The notes under the pieces: model-generated
Database searches by the model: none
Told to the model about the DNA's origin: nothing
What the model saw: only the letters and a program-made list of their open reading frames with translations
Shown here: positions 12,110-21,330 of the stretch, piece after piece
How the letters are laid out: each line of letters starts with the position of its first letter
Position numbering within the stretch: the stretch's first letter is position 1
From: Anopheles merus
Lineage: Eukaryota > Arthropoda > Insecta > Diptera > Culicidae
Direction of reading: 5' to 3'
DNA: 64,000 bases
Assembly (NCBI RefSeq): GCF_017562075.2
Contig: NW_024427605.1
Coordinates: 186,001-250,000 of the forward strand
Position numbers and translations under genes: made by a program

Positions 12110-12920
12110 CTACTGGCTGGTTACCGTGTGTATTATTGGATGCAGTGTTCTCTGGCGAGTTTGCATGCTGCTTGTTTGTCGTGTTTCGACGCGTGTATGG
12201 TTTTTTTTGTTTGACTTTTCGTTGCCTAGCTTATTAGTAGCTGCAGAAGCTGGTTGCGACGTGTTAATGCCTCGAGCTATATTGCGAGTTGCTTCTAACG
12301 CGAGGGCTACATCGAGAGCGACTTGAAATATGGATGGATTCTTTGCAACTATCTCGTCACAGATGTCGCGCTCTGTCAATCCATATAACATTTGCTCAAT
12401 GAGCATTCGGTCTAAAAAATTGTCGTATTCGCAATTAGCTGAACGTTTAACCGGAGTACGTACAGTGTAATCGATTCGTCTCGTTGTTGCACGATGGTTC
12501 GAAATTTAATACTTTCTACGAATTTATTCTTTTCTGGTCCCAATGAGTTACTATAATTTTTCACATTTCCGAATATGGCACTTCTTGTGGTTGATTTTAT
12601 GCGACTAAAAATTTTAGCGATGTGTCTAGCTCGGCTCCCATATGCACACGAGCATAATCCGCGTACTGTATTTCCAGGATTTTACTAAGCTGAAGCGCCC
12701 ACTCAAAGCTATTAAAATAATCAGCGACCGATGTTCCCTCGTTGGCACGGTATTTGGGCATAGCAAATGACGGTGCTTTCGGAAGCGGCGCTGGGATATT
12801 TTCACCTGTGTTGCGTAGTTCTGCAATTACTTGATCGACGGCTGGTCCGATGGATGCCTTAAGTGCCTGCACAAGCGTTCCGGAAAGAGCCTCCAGCAAC
12901 TCACGGTTTTCATTTGTCAT
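12110..12920 (-). pseudogene. Gypsy Gag, broken
   Basis: The capsid-like polyprotein starts at ATG 12920 (MTNENRELLEAL) and is open to 12597, then is interrupted by stops and frame changes before reopening at 12406-12110 (MLIEQMLYGLTERDICDE). The segment around residues 45-90 (PKYRANEGTSVADYFNSF) resembles the Gag amino-terminal region of insect Ty3/gypsy elements. The product would form the particle shell. Decay is heavy between 12407 and 12596. Confidence 0.65.
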
Positions 12921-13104
12921 CGTTTTCTGTTATTTTCAGCGTACAGCGAAAGAAACCTCCTTGTCGTAATGTTGTTCGCACGTGGTGATGCTAACCTCAC
13001 TTTACTGCTTGGGATATGTGTGTGTGATGTATCGTTTGTTTAGCGGCCAACAAATCACTTTTCCACTGGCTCCGATGTATCCGACACGTATCCTGAATAG
13101 TGTT

Positions 13105-13520
13105 GGGCATTGTGCGCGAGTGCGCACTGTACACACTGCACACACTGTTTGTAGTGTGCGAACACACTTCGCACAGTGCGCGCACTTCGCATTTGTCGCA
13201 CAGTGCGAGCACACTCCGCACTTTACGCACACTTCGCGCAGTGCGCGCACTTTTCGCACACTCCGTACAGTGCGCGCACTTTTCGCACACTCCGTACAGT
13301 GCGCGCACTTCTCGCACACTCCGCACAGTGCGAGCACACTTCATACTGTGCGAGCACACTCCGCATAGTGCGCGCACTTTACGCACAGTGCAAGCATAGT
13401 CCGGACGTTTCGCACACTTCGCACAGTGCGAGCACACTTCGCACAATGCAAGCATATTTCGCAAATTTCGTGCAGTGCTTCACTTTGTACTGTGCGAGCA
13501 TTCTTCGTACCATGTTATAG
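13105..13520. repeat. Left subterminal array of GTGCGNGCAC-type repeats
   Basis: Degenerate tandem repeats of about 18-33 bases are built from CGCACAGTGCGCGCAC and CGCACACTCCGCACAGTG. The core GTGCGCGCAC is a perfect palindrome. Subterminal repeats in hAT elements are commonly transposase-binding sites; that role here is inferred. Confidence 0.9.
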
Positions 13521-13957
13521 GAAGTCAGGTGGTGTAGTACTGAGCATATTTTGTCAAACCGCCTTTTGCATTAGCATCAGTTAGCATTAGCGAGTCCGAT
13601 CCGTTGGTGCAACGAGTTCAAATCGGAGCGAATCAAAGGTCCATAAATCCACCACACATGCCCATCGCCCCCCTCTCGCCCTGTCCCATGTTCCCTTCTC
13701 TTTAGTTAATTACAAAATTTGACTAGGGCTCCGAGTGAAAATTAAATTTTTTATATTAAAACATGTCTTGCTATCGCAAGCCTGCGACGCGAATATCAGT
13801 TTTCGCGTGAAAGCAACTGTCTGTTTTATTGCACAATCGCAAAGCAGTGGCTCCGAGTACAAGCACAGACACGTTTCATCTCAGCCAAATTCAAGAGAAA
13901 CCTCAACTTACTGGAGCGTCGTTTACCTACGACCTTCACAGTTCATAGTTGTTTTAA

Positions 13958-14203
13958 CACTTTGACTGCCGGCCTGACGTCACAGTTTTTGAGTGAGCAC
14001 GTAGCGCATGGCAAGAGAGCGACAGTTTCTCGTGCCATTGTTCTCACTCTTTTGTTTCATGGCGATAAGCGGCGTAGCACATGTCGTTCTCGTTCTCTCT
14101 TTCCTACCTCATTCGTTCTCAAGAGAATCACTGAGCGTCAGATGCAAAGCTGAACGGTGAGCAAAACCGTCATACGAATTTATATGACACGGCGCTTAAA
14201 GTG
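13958..14203. mobile_element. piggyBac-type MITE, 246 bp
   Basis: Flanked by TTAA at 13954-13957 and 14204-14207. The termini CACTTTGACTGCCGG and CACTTTAAGCGCCGT (the latter reverse complemented) form imperfect inverted repeats. It has no coding capacity and is nested in the hAT element. Confidence 0.8.
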
Positions 14204-14514
14204 TTAAAGAGACGCGTGTTTGGTGTCAGCCGATTTTTCCTGATAATTTCTCCGGCTACGGACCGCTGTGTTGATATTGTGTTTCGGGGCCTTTAAATTT
14301 TTGTCTGGATGTGTTGTATGCTTGTGGTTGTGTAACGGATTTTCGATGGTGGTCAAGCGCAGCGTTCTGTGCATTCGATTCTCGCAGAAAATGTCTCCGC
14401 GCAGTTTCGGTGTGCTCGTGCACCGGCCATCCACACTGGCAAAGAATTATGTTTCTCTCTCTACCCAATGCCTTGGGCCATCGATGATTAAATTGTATTG
14501 ATTTCAGCTGTGCG

Positions 14515-14735
14515 CGTGTGTTTCAGCATACGCACAACTGTACGGATTGTGCGAAAAGTGCGCGCACTGTGCGAAGTGCGCGCACTGTGCGAAGTGCGCG
14601 CACTGTGCGAAATGCGCGCACAGTGCGGAGTACGCGCACAGTGCGGAGAGTGCGCACAGTGCGGAGAGCGCGCACAGTGCGAAATGTGCACTGCACACTG
14701 AGATGTGCGTACGTGTACGCACAGCACACTTAATT
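14515..14735. repeat. Right subterminal array, 18-bp unit
   Basis: Regular tandem units of the form TGTGCGAAGTGCGCGCAC, about 8-10 copies, become more degenerate toward the terminus. They are inverted relative to the left array. Confidence 0.9.
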
Positions 14736-14764
14736 GTGCTATTTTACCCAACACTAATCCTGAA

Positions 14765-14784
14765 CTATCCCACTTTTGACACCA
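14765..14784 (-). promoter_or_regulatory. tRNA primer-binding site, tRNA-Leu type
   Basis: The minus strand reads TGGTGTCAAAAGTGGGATAG, which fits the complement of a tRNA-Leu 3' end with one or two differences. It lies 3 bases from the candidate LTR end, as expected for minus-strand priming. Confidence 0.65.
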
Positions 14785-14787
14785 AAA

Positions 14788-14995
14788 TGTAATGTATTTA
14801 ATTTTCTTTTTGTTTAGCCAGAAAAGTTCACATGAGGTTTGTTTAAAGAGTTGATGTAACAAAGCGAAAAAAGAATTAAGATGTGTAATACCTTAGGCAC
14901 ATAGCCACGATGGGGCCTCTGTGCTTCGCGTGTCAAATTTGATTATGACCGCTGTCGGTTGATTGGATTAATTCAAATTAATTCTAATAATTACA
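14788..14995 (-). repeat. Candidate 5' LTR of the gypsy element
   Basis: On the minus strand it begins TGTAATTATT and ends ATACATTACA, so the tips form a TGTAAT/ATTACA inverted repeat 208 bases apart. The primer site follows directly. No second LTR is present to confirm the ends. Confidence 0.5.
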
Positions 14996-15401
14996 GATGC
15001 AAGGAATGACGTATAACAATTAACGAAAGGTAGGGTCAATCTGACAGGCGTTATGACACAACTGTCAAATACCAGGGTTCATATATATAACAAATTCATT
15101 AATCTGTTATTTTATGACCTAAGTACGTTACTTCTGTTTAAAAAAAAAAAACAACATTTCTCTGCATTTAGTTTAAGGTTATACTTTCTTCGTCTATCAA
15201 AAACTTAACCTAAATTACTAATATGATGCCGTGCACTGCATCCAATAAATATAATATCATCTATATATACAAATGCTATGTCTGGTGTTAAACCAGTCAT
15301 AGCGATAGCCCTTATCCTTTGAAAGCTGTTTGGGCTGATGCTGAATCCAAATGGTATTCTTGTAAACTGATAGTGGCCTGTAGGTGTGGAAAAGCTGTAT
15401 A

Positions 15402-16455
15402 GGGTAAACGTAGCTAAAGTGGTGGTAGTACCAATAGTGGTGGTATTGCACTAAAATGCGGTTCATAAGGCAAATTAAAAGCAATTAAGTTATTTACGTT
15501 AGTGTGAAATGTTCTTTGGTCTTTTACAAAGGGTTTAAAAGTTAAATGGGCCATTCCGTTACTTAGTGACCGAAAAATCCATTATTTTGTGAAATGTGTC
15601 AACATTTTTCCAAAATCCATAGGATTTCATACCGGAACTTATATTTCTGTTAACGTTTTAAATGACCACATATCCACGCAGTTACTAGTTTTTCAACATA
15701 ACTGTTATGAAATGTAATTATTTTACTAAAATTATTTGCCTTTTGATCATATTTATGCATTTTAATTGTTTTTTATCATAGTGCCATTATAGGTACACAA
15801 AACAGGCATGTTCCTATAGTGGTTATAGTTATAAAATCTATAGAAACATGTCGTTTTAGATTTTTTCGAGGATATTTTTGTCATTTCGTACTGTTTTCAC
15901 TGAAATAAGCAACATAAATTAGTTTTATGTAAGTAATTTACCAAAAACAGGCCAAAATTCGCTTATATGGCTGAATGAAAAATTGACTTCAAATCAAGGA
16001 CACTCTTCCGGGTGTAGGTTGACGACAGGTGTGATGCAGTACTTTAGTCAATAGTTTCATCGATCAAATTGATACATTTTTTACGATCAAATTACGCAAG
16101 AAACCAATATTATGGCAGTAATCTTTGCTATTCATACGAAAACAGCTTCGAAAATATGTTTCATTGATATTATACACTGTTTTTGATGCATTTTTGTTTA
16201 CCACCACTATAGGAACACGATACGACGACTGTAGGAACCATACCACCATTATAGGTACAACGAAGCAGTCACAAGAATATGCATTTTTTCGTAAATTTGA
16301 TGTGTTTCATGGTAAAAATGGTTGTGATTGCAATGATAAAACAAATTCCAATTGTTATTTGTTAAAATGTTAAGAAATTGTCCTTCCTGACACTTTAAAT
16401 CCATTAAAACACATCTGTACCACTACAAATTGCACCACTATTGGTACATTTACCC
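15402..16455. mobile_element. TA-flanked DNA element, 1054 bp, non-autonomous
   Basis: The ends GGGTAAA...TTTACCC are flanked by TA at 15400-15401 and 16456-16457. Removing the element with one TA rejoins the gypsy RT in frame (LDKKLRK into YSFSTPTG), which fixes its ends. The termini share AGGGTAAA(C/T)GTA, then CCAATAGTGGTG at shifted positions. Variants of CCACTATAGGTAC recur inside near 15421, 15781, 15815, 16201, 16241 and 16415. I see no recognisable transposase; the 61-codon frame at 16064-16249 has no known motif. TA targets suggest a Tc1/mariner-type mover. Confidence 0.7.
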
Positions 16456-16711
16456 TATTTTCTCAATTTTTTATCAAGCGTGATTTGATGAAACCCTGAC
16501 ATCAAGTCCAATGTGCTGAAATATTTGGCTCTTCCAAACTGATCTAGTATCGTGTTCATGCGGGGTAAAGGGAATTTGTCTGGTAAAATTTTCTTGTTCA
16601 ACTGCCGAAAATCTACTACTAAACGCCATTTCTTCTTGCCTTCAACTGATTTCTTCGATACTAACAGTGGGGCCCTTCACGATCCTAGTCAGTTTTTTTT
16701 TATGGAGTTTG

Positions 16712-17098
16712 ACAGTTGGAGGCTGAAATCATGTAAACACTCCATACAAAACCACACACAAAACGAGCCTGCAATTTTCAGTCTAGATTATTCTAGCCTC
16801 AAAGCCTGAATAAGATTCGAGTACCTGTTCGAAAAATGGCAAAACAAGGTGGTGTTTACATTTATTCCAAGGTGCATTAAAGAGATGGAATCCAGAATCA
16901 AAGTGTATGTAGTCCAGGTGGTCTCATGGCCTGTTTTTTTAATGACCAAATTTGAATAACACTTTTTGACAAGATGGGTGAAAACTTTTGTTCAAAAAAG
17001 CTTTTTGAAGGCTTGACGAATACACAGACCACTCTTTAAATCTTCATTCAGAGCAGAAGTGATAAAAATCAGCCTTCTAAATTCATACACCTTGGGAT
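16712..17098. other. Unassigned sequence
   Basis: AT-rich sequence between the gypsy RT and the LINE fragment. I see no gene, terminal repeat or long match to other parts of the window. It may be part of a further decayed insertion, because the gypsy frame does not resume until about 18260. Confidence 0.5.
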
Positions 17099-17106
17099 TG
17101 ATAAGC

Positions 17107-18177
17107 ACATGTCCAAAGAAATAGTCAGCAGCTCGGGTGTGCCACAAGGAAGCAATATTGGCCCGCTTCTCTTCATATTGTTTATCAACGATGTTACCCT
17201 CGCTTTACCTCCCGACAGTATCAGTCTGTTTGCCGACGACGCAAAAATTGTTGCGCCTATTCACAACACAGGTGATTGTACATTCCTGCAAGACTGCATC
17301 GAAATTTTCTGTTCGTGGTGCAAGCGTAATGGACTGACTATCTGCATCGAGAAATGCTACTGTGTGTCTTTTAGTCGATGCAGGAGCCCAGTGACTGGGA
17401 CCTACTTCATGGACAGCACTGCAGTTTATCGACAGAATCATGCCAAAGACCTGGGCGTTTTGCTTGACTCTAGTTTGAACTTTAAACAGCATATCGATGA
17501 CGTTGTAGCCAGAGGAAATCAATTACTTGGTGTTGTTATCCGGACAACTAATGAATTCCGCAACCCCATGTGCATCAAAGCTGTCTACAACTGCATCGTT
17601 CGTTCGGTTCTGGAATATTCGTGCGTAGTCTGGAGCCCAACTACCGCTTCTTCAATTGCTCGACTTGAGTCGATTCAACGTAAGCTCACGAGATATGCCC
17701 TACGCCTACTTCCCTGGCAGGATCGCAATAATCTTCCTCCGTATGCTGCGCGGTGCCGTCTTCTAGGCCTTGAACCTCTTTCGGTTAGAAGACGCAATGC
17801 ACAATGCTCTTTCATCGCTGGATTGCTAAATGGCTCTATCGACTCATCGCCTTTGTTGCATCGAGTCGATATCTATGCACCATCCCGAACACTTAGGCCT
17901 AGAGAAACTCTACGGCTCGCTCAACCCCGTTCCAGTGCTGGTCGGTCTGACCCTATGTTCCGCATGTCGGCTGTCTTCAACACTGTCTCGGATTGCTTCG
18001 ACTTCGATATCTCAACTCAGTGCTTCAAGGAACGTCTCCGGCTTTTGCCGTGGCCGCAGTGAATTGCGATGCAAATCTTATTTTTGCTATGTATTTTTTT
18101 TCAATCGAACTGTTACATCTTAATTAGGCCATACGGGCCGTTGAAGATTAAATAAATAATAAAAATAATAATAATAA
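17107..18177 (+). mobile_element. 5'-truncated Jockey-like LINE fragment
   Basis: It carries the 3' third of the same LINE family as 30603-38290, starting inside RT and ending with an A/T-rich tail of AAT units. The octamer TGATAAGC occurs at 17099-17106 and 18178-18185, consistent with a target duplication. The full copy has the same bases upstream of this point, so microhomology at the truncation is equally possible. Confidence 0.8.
17109..18062 (+). CDS. Jockey-like LINE reverse transcriptase, C-terminal part
   Basis: The open frame begins inside RT at the GVPQGSNIGPLLF box (residues 10-22) and includes the catalytic LFADDAKIV (near residue 42). It then runs through the thumb and C-terminal domain to the stop after LRLLPWPQ. 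It has no endonuclease, no N-terminal RT and no RNase H. It is about 97-99 percent identical by eye to the corresponding part of the frame at 30714-32522, and its full openness over 318 codons suggests a young copy. Being truncated, it cannot make a working enzyme. The start codon is internal to the original ORF2. Confidence 0.85.
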   Translation: MSKEIVSSSGVPQGSNIGPLLFILFINDVTLALPPDSISLFADDAKIVAPIHNTGDCTFLQDCIEIFCSWCKRNGLTICIEKCYCVSFSRCRSPVTGTYFMDSTAVYRQNHAKDLGVLLDSSLNFKQHIDDVVARGNQLLGVVIRTTNEFRNPMCIKAVYNCIVRSVLEYSCVVWSPTTASSIARLESIQRKLTRYALRLLPWQDRNNLPPYAARCRLLGLEPLSVRRRNAQCSFIAGLLNGSIDSSPLLHRVDIYAPSRTLRPRETLRLAQPRSSAGRSDPMFRMSAVFNTVSDCFDFDISTQCFKERLRLLPWPQ

Positions 18178-18185
18178 TGATAAGC

Positions 18186-18724
18186 CCACCTGCACATTAT
18201 ACCCACTTAGATAGCTGCTCGAAAACTGCGATACAAAGAAAACAGCTGACAGGCTGAAATTTCAGTCTATGAGCTTAAAACGGAAAGGACCCTTGTATGG
18301 GTGAATTATATGACGAAACAGAATGTTCAATAATGTTATTTTTCAACATCGTTTCTACCTGCGATTGCATTTCCTCAGTTTGTGAATGTATTTGCTTATA
18401 ATTTGGTATATAAGAAGGAATGTTATCTTTCAATGAAATTTCCTGGGTATAAAAATTGTTAGTAGAGTCCGGTTCATCTTCTTAACAAAATATATCCGAG
18501 AATTTGGTGATGAGATTTTCGATTTCTTTTCTTGCTATTTGTGGAATATTTTCTACATGAATTTAGTTATGAATTTTCTGTATTTGTCCCCTAGATGTGT
18601 TTGATTTTCTCTGTGGCTCCTCATAATCTGTTAAAGGTTCAATTACAAGGTTCAAGGACTTCGTCCATGCAAAGACCTTCTGTCTCAAGCTGTAGCTGAC
18701 CCAACATCCCTACAAACCACGCTC
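18186..18724. other. Gypsy RT N-terminal remnant and unassigned sequence
   Basis: The 5' fingers of the old gypsy RT lie on the minus strand at about 18260-18610. The remainder shows nothing I can name. Confidence 0.5.
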
Positions 18725-19075
18725 ATTAATTCATTCATTCATACGTACAGCCTCTCATCACAAGAAAACTGACGATTTGCAACATGTAGCACAAAGACAA
18801 ATAGATGGAGTGGGAGTGTGATACATTACTTATTCAGCCAGCCATGCAAGAGCAAGCCGCATGACGATGATACATGACCGCACCTCGCTGCCAAAAACCG
18901 CGAAGATGCTGCGAGGGAGCAAGTCCCTCCATAGCACCCCGCGATCCATGCCATCGACGTGAGAGTGCATGACTATGACAACGACCAACCAATACACAGC
19001 CAGCTACAATAGTTCTGTAATAGGAATATTACACAGTTTATCCGTTAGCCTTGCAGAACTCAAAGATGATCCTTA

Positions 19076-19743
19076 AAAGTAGCTAGCAGCTAGTATATCC
19101 CGGATGGGAACACCAGGAGATCTTCCCAGCTTTTCGACTGCATCCAACAAAGTTGGTCGTGCAGCCTTGTATTCCACGCAAGACCATAGAAGATGGTCTA
19201 TGTCGTGAAATTCAAGACCGCAGCCACATGCTTTCGTGTCGACCTGTCCTATACGCTGGAGATGTGCGCCAAATGCGAAATGATTAGACCTAAGTCTAGA
19301 CATCATTCGAATGAATGCACGCTCTCCATAGATATTGCGGAACCAAGGTTTTAAAGAAACTCTAGGAGAGATCGAGTACAGGAACCTCCCGAGTTCATCC
19401 GTGTCCCACAAGATCTGCCAGCGTGCAATGCAGAAAGCCTGTGGGGCCCGTAAGAACTCGTGAGGGAGGATAGGTCTATCGTAAAAGGACCCTTCCGAAG
19501 CACCCTTCATGGCCAAATGGTCTGCTTTCTCGTTTCCTAAGATGCCGCAATGAGCAAGCGACCATACCAGGGATATTCGAAACGAATTTTCAAACAGGGA
19601 GCTTAGGACTTTTAGAATTTCTTTTACAAAATTGTCTGGGCTCTTAATAGCCTTCATGGATTTTAATGCTTCAAGAGCACTTAGGCTGTCTGAAAAAAAT
19701 ACATACTGATCCGGAGGGCATGCACTTATCAATACTAAGGCAT
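19076..19743 (-). pseudogene. I-like LINE: C-terminal part of RNase H and tail domain
   Basis: After the LTR insertion point the frame continues through the RNase H second half: the conserved FFSDSLSALEAL (second catalytic Asp) and VWSLAHCGILGNEKADHLA (the H..GN..AD box). It ends with a Cys/His cluster, CGCGLEFHDIDHLLWSC, as in many I/R1-type ORF2 tails. The stop is at about 19076. RNase H would remove RNA from the RNA-DNA hybrid. The reading frame in this half is intact; the gene is broken by the 5.0 kb insertion and by the RT deletion further upstream. Confidence 0.8.
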
Positions 19744-20188
19744 TGTGGTGTAATCGCTGGTGGCAATGTGGCATAAATATGCTTGGAAGTCCGTGTCCCC
19801 AACAGCACATCTATCGCTGTCGTGACTCCGACCTCAAAGGTTAGTCAGCAAGAAAGGTAGCGATAGGATAACGGAAGCGTTACAAACCGTTAGCACAGAT
19901 GTTAGAGTTAGAGCATCTAGAACAGAGTTAGAACAGATAAGGGCACGAAGCCTAGCACACGAAGCGTAGCACACGAAGTATGGCACACGAAGCGTAGTAC
20001 ACGAAGCGTAGGGCCGAGCAAAGCAAGGTGCGTGAGAGCAAAGCAGGTGCGCATAAAAGTAGGTGTTCGATCGGGCGATCGCTCTCTTCTGAATTATCCT
20101 TCGAATTGTACGGTGCGAGTGCGGGAGAATATAATTGTACGGTGTGGTATTATACGAGTGCGTGAATAAAAGTTGTACAAAACCAACA
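19744..20188 (+). repeat. 5' LTR
   Basis: Starts TGTGGTGTAATCG and ends GTACAAAACCAACA. Contains a run of degenerate CACACGAAGCGTAG repeats near 19945-20010 and AATAAA near the 3' end (20165-20170). Confidence 0.95.
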
Positions 20189-20189
20189 A

Positions 20190-20207
20190 GTGGTGACCCC
20201 GACGTGA
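20190..20207 (+). promoter_or_regulatory. tRNA-Ser-type primer-binding site
   Basis: TGGTGACCCCGACGTGAT lies one base after the LTR, complementary in style to a tRNA-Ser 3' end. This is the primer used by Mag-lineage elements. Confidence 0.75.
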
Positions 20208-20224
20208 TCAGGTGATCCGATAAC

Positions 20225-20827
20225 ATGTCGCGAGTGGTGATAAAAAGTGGTGTGAAAAGGTTCCCAGGAAGTGGTACAAAAAGGGTGCTAAGATTGTGCT
20301 TCACCGCGCTGGTGTGGCTACGAAAAATCTATCGGCAACAATTAGCGTACCGCCGCACCCCAACCGTTTTGCCGGTTACCCAACCGCGTGCTATAAACCT
20401 TCTGTTGCGACCGCTCCGCCTTGTGGTGCTGACCGCTCTGAGGACCACCGAAAAACCGACACCGGAGACACGTGCTGACATCGGTGAACTTTTAAAGGTG
20501 GCAGACAGGCTGTGGGAAGCAACCCAAGCCGGTGCGATTTCGTCAATCGCAGGGCCTTCCTTCAAAGAAACATCGGGTGGGAATCCCTTTAACGAAATGA
20601 ATACCCTGCGGCAGGAAATTGCCGAATTGAGAGACATGCTAAAAACGATCTCAGTACAACCAGATCGTAACAATAGAGGACGCCAACGAAATCGATCATC
20701 GAGTGGCAGTCGCTCAAGAACGCCGTCACAGGTTCGAAAACATCCAATGTGCTATTTTCACTTTAGATTTGGTGATCAAGCACGAAGATGCCAAAAACCT
20801 TGTAATTTTTCTCAACAAAAAAACTAA
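20225..20827 (+). CDS. Mag-like Gag
   Basis: A Gag of 200 residues from the first ATG after the primer site. The body is basic and short for the family. The C-terminal zinc motif, MCYFHFRFGDQARRCQKPC (Cys-His-Cys-Cys spacing), is typical of Mag/CsRn1-type Gag rather than the classic CCHC knuckle. The product would coat element RNA. The frame ends TAA (20825-20827), directly after an A AAA AAC heptamer in register, and the protease continues in the -1 frame, which points to programmed frameshifting. An upstream deletion in the capsid part is possible. Confidence 0.7.
   Translation: MSRVVIKSGVKRFPGSGTKRVLRLCFTALVWLRKIYRQQLAYRRTPTVLPVTQPRAINLLLRPLRLVVLTALRTTEKPTPETRADIGELLKVADRLWEATQAGAISSIAGPSFKETSGGNPFNEMNTLRQEIAELRDMLKTISVQPDRNNRGRQRNRSSSGSRSRTPSQVRKHPMCYFHFRFGDQARRCQKPCNFSQQKN
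20818..20824 (+). promoter_or_regulatory. Candidate -1 ribosomal frameshift site
   Basis: The heptamer A AAA AAC is in the Gag codon register and is followed at once by the Gag stop TAA. A shift back by one base continues into the protease frame without interruption (SYRLFIDDEMTKF). Slippery heptamer plus adjacent stop matches known gag-pol frameshift sites; no downstream pseudoknot was checked. Confidence 0.65.
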
Positions 20828-21126
20828 TATGCTCAACGGTAGTGGCGGACAACCCAAGAGCAATATTCGACTCCTATCGCCTTTTTATAGATGATGAAAT
20901 GACAAAATTCACTTTCCTAGTGGATACAGGAGCCGATGTGTTCGTCATTCCTTACAATTTGCTAGGGAAAGTAATCAGACAGGCAGAACACTCACTTGTA
21001 GCAGCTAATGGAAGCCTTATTGCTACCTATGGAACAAAGTTGTTGCAACTAAGCCTTGGCCTGAGGAGAGTATTTTTTTTATTGTTTTATACTAGCCGAA
21101 GTAAATCGACCGATAATAGGAGCTGA
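20824..21126 (+). pseudogene. Mag-like protease, frameshifted
   Basis: The retropepsin domain follows the shift site; its catalytic box is FLVDTGADVFVIP. After SLIATYGTKLLQLSLGL the original frame is lost at a T8 run near 21071-21078. The expected continuation, ILAEVNRPIIGADFLAKNDLW, is present in the +1 frame at about 21090-21150. A second frame change occurs near 21245, before NLLKEYPSLMDTPDY. So the protease and the linker to RT carry at least two indels. The enzyme would cut the Gag-Pol precursor if intact. Confidence 0.75.
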
Positions 21127-21330
21127 TTTTTTGGCAAAAAACGACTTATGGGTCGACCTCAGAAGGAAAAGGTTGATTGATCATCGTACGGGACAAGAAA
21201 CGATCGCAACTATTGCTTTTGTGAACACGCCAACTCCAATGGTTTTGAGAATCTTTTAAAAGAGTATCCATCACTGATGGATACGCCGGATTATAAGAAA
21301 CCAGTCAAACATTCGGTAGTCCACCATATA

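Larger units (their letters stand above)
13098..14756. mobile_element. Non-autonomous hAT element with tandem subterminal arrays
   Basis: It is bounded by the exact 8-bp duplication ATCCTGAA at 13090-13097 and 14757-14764. The terminal inverted repeats begin TAGTGTTGGG and diverge after about 10 bases. Just inside each end lies an array of short GC-rich repeats. There is no transposase frame, and a piggyBac-type MITE sits inside. The 8-bp duplication and the TIR style place it in the hAT superfamily. It interrupts the leader of the gypsy element at 11272-14995. Confidence 0.88.
11272..14995 (-). mobile_element. Ty3/gypsy element, 5' part only, interrupted by a hAT
   Basis: On the minus strand the order is a candidate 5' LTR (14995-14788), a tRNA primer site (14784-14765), a leader, gag (12920), zinc knuckles, protease, and a fragment of reverse transcriptase ending near 11272. 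The rest of RT, RNase H, integrase and the 3' LTR are absent. A hAT element with an 8-bp target duplication sits in the leader. The frames of gag and protease are broken, so this is a dead remnant. Confidence 0.8.
15085..18610 (-). mobile_element. Old gypsy remnant (RT region), split by later insertions
   Basis: Reverse transcriptase pieces lie on the minus strand at about 18610-18260 (TEEMQSQVETMLKNNIIEHS and SYNSPI), 16710-16456 (KKWRLVVDFRQLNKK and AKYFSTLDLMSGFHQI) and 15401-15085 (STPTGHYQFTRIPFGF and FVYIDDIIFIG). They run in the correct domain order with the YIDD catalytic box. Stops are scattered. The gaps are filled by a TA-flanked DNA element (15402-16455) and by sequence that includes a LINE fragment (17107-18177). 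The style is that of 17.6/297-like gypsy elements. Confidence 0.75.

Noticed and set aside
13105..13520. CRISPR-like array
   Set aside because: Repeats are degenerate and nearly contiguous, with no unique spacers. They lie inside a hAT element with 8-bp duplicates in a eukaryotic setting.
13176..13520. Repetitive reading frames on both strands (also 14498-14862)
   Set aside because: They are periodic translations of the GTGCGCGCAC arrays and not conserved proteins.
14765..14784. tRNA gene
   Set aside because: Only the primer-site complement of a tRNA end is present, with no cloverleaf around it. The same holds for 20190-20207 and 45943-45959.
16064..16249. Transposase gene in the TA-flanked element
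   Set aside because: The 61-codon frame has no helix-turn-helix or DDE motif and AT-rich, unconstrained composition.
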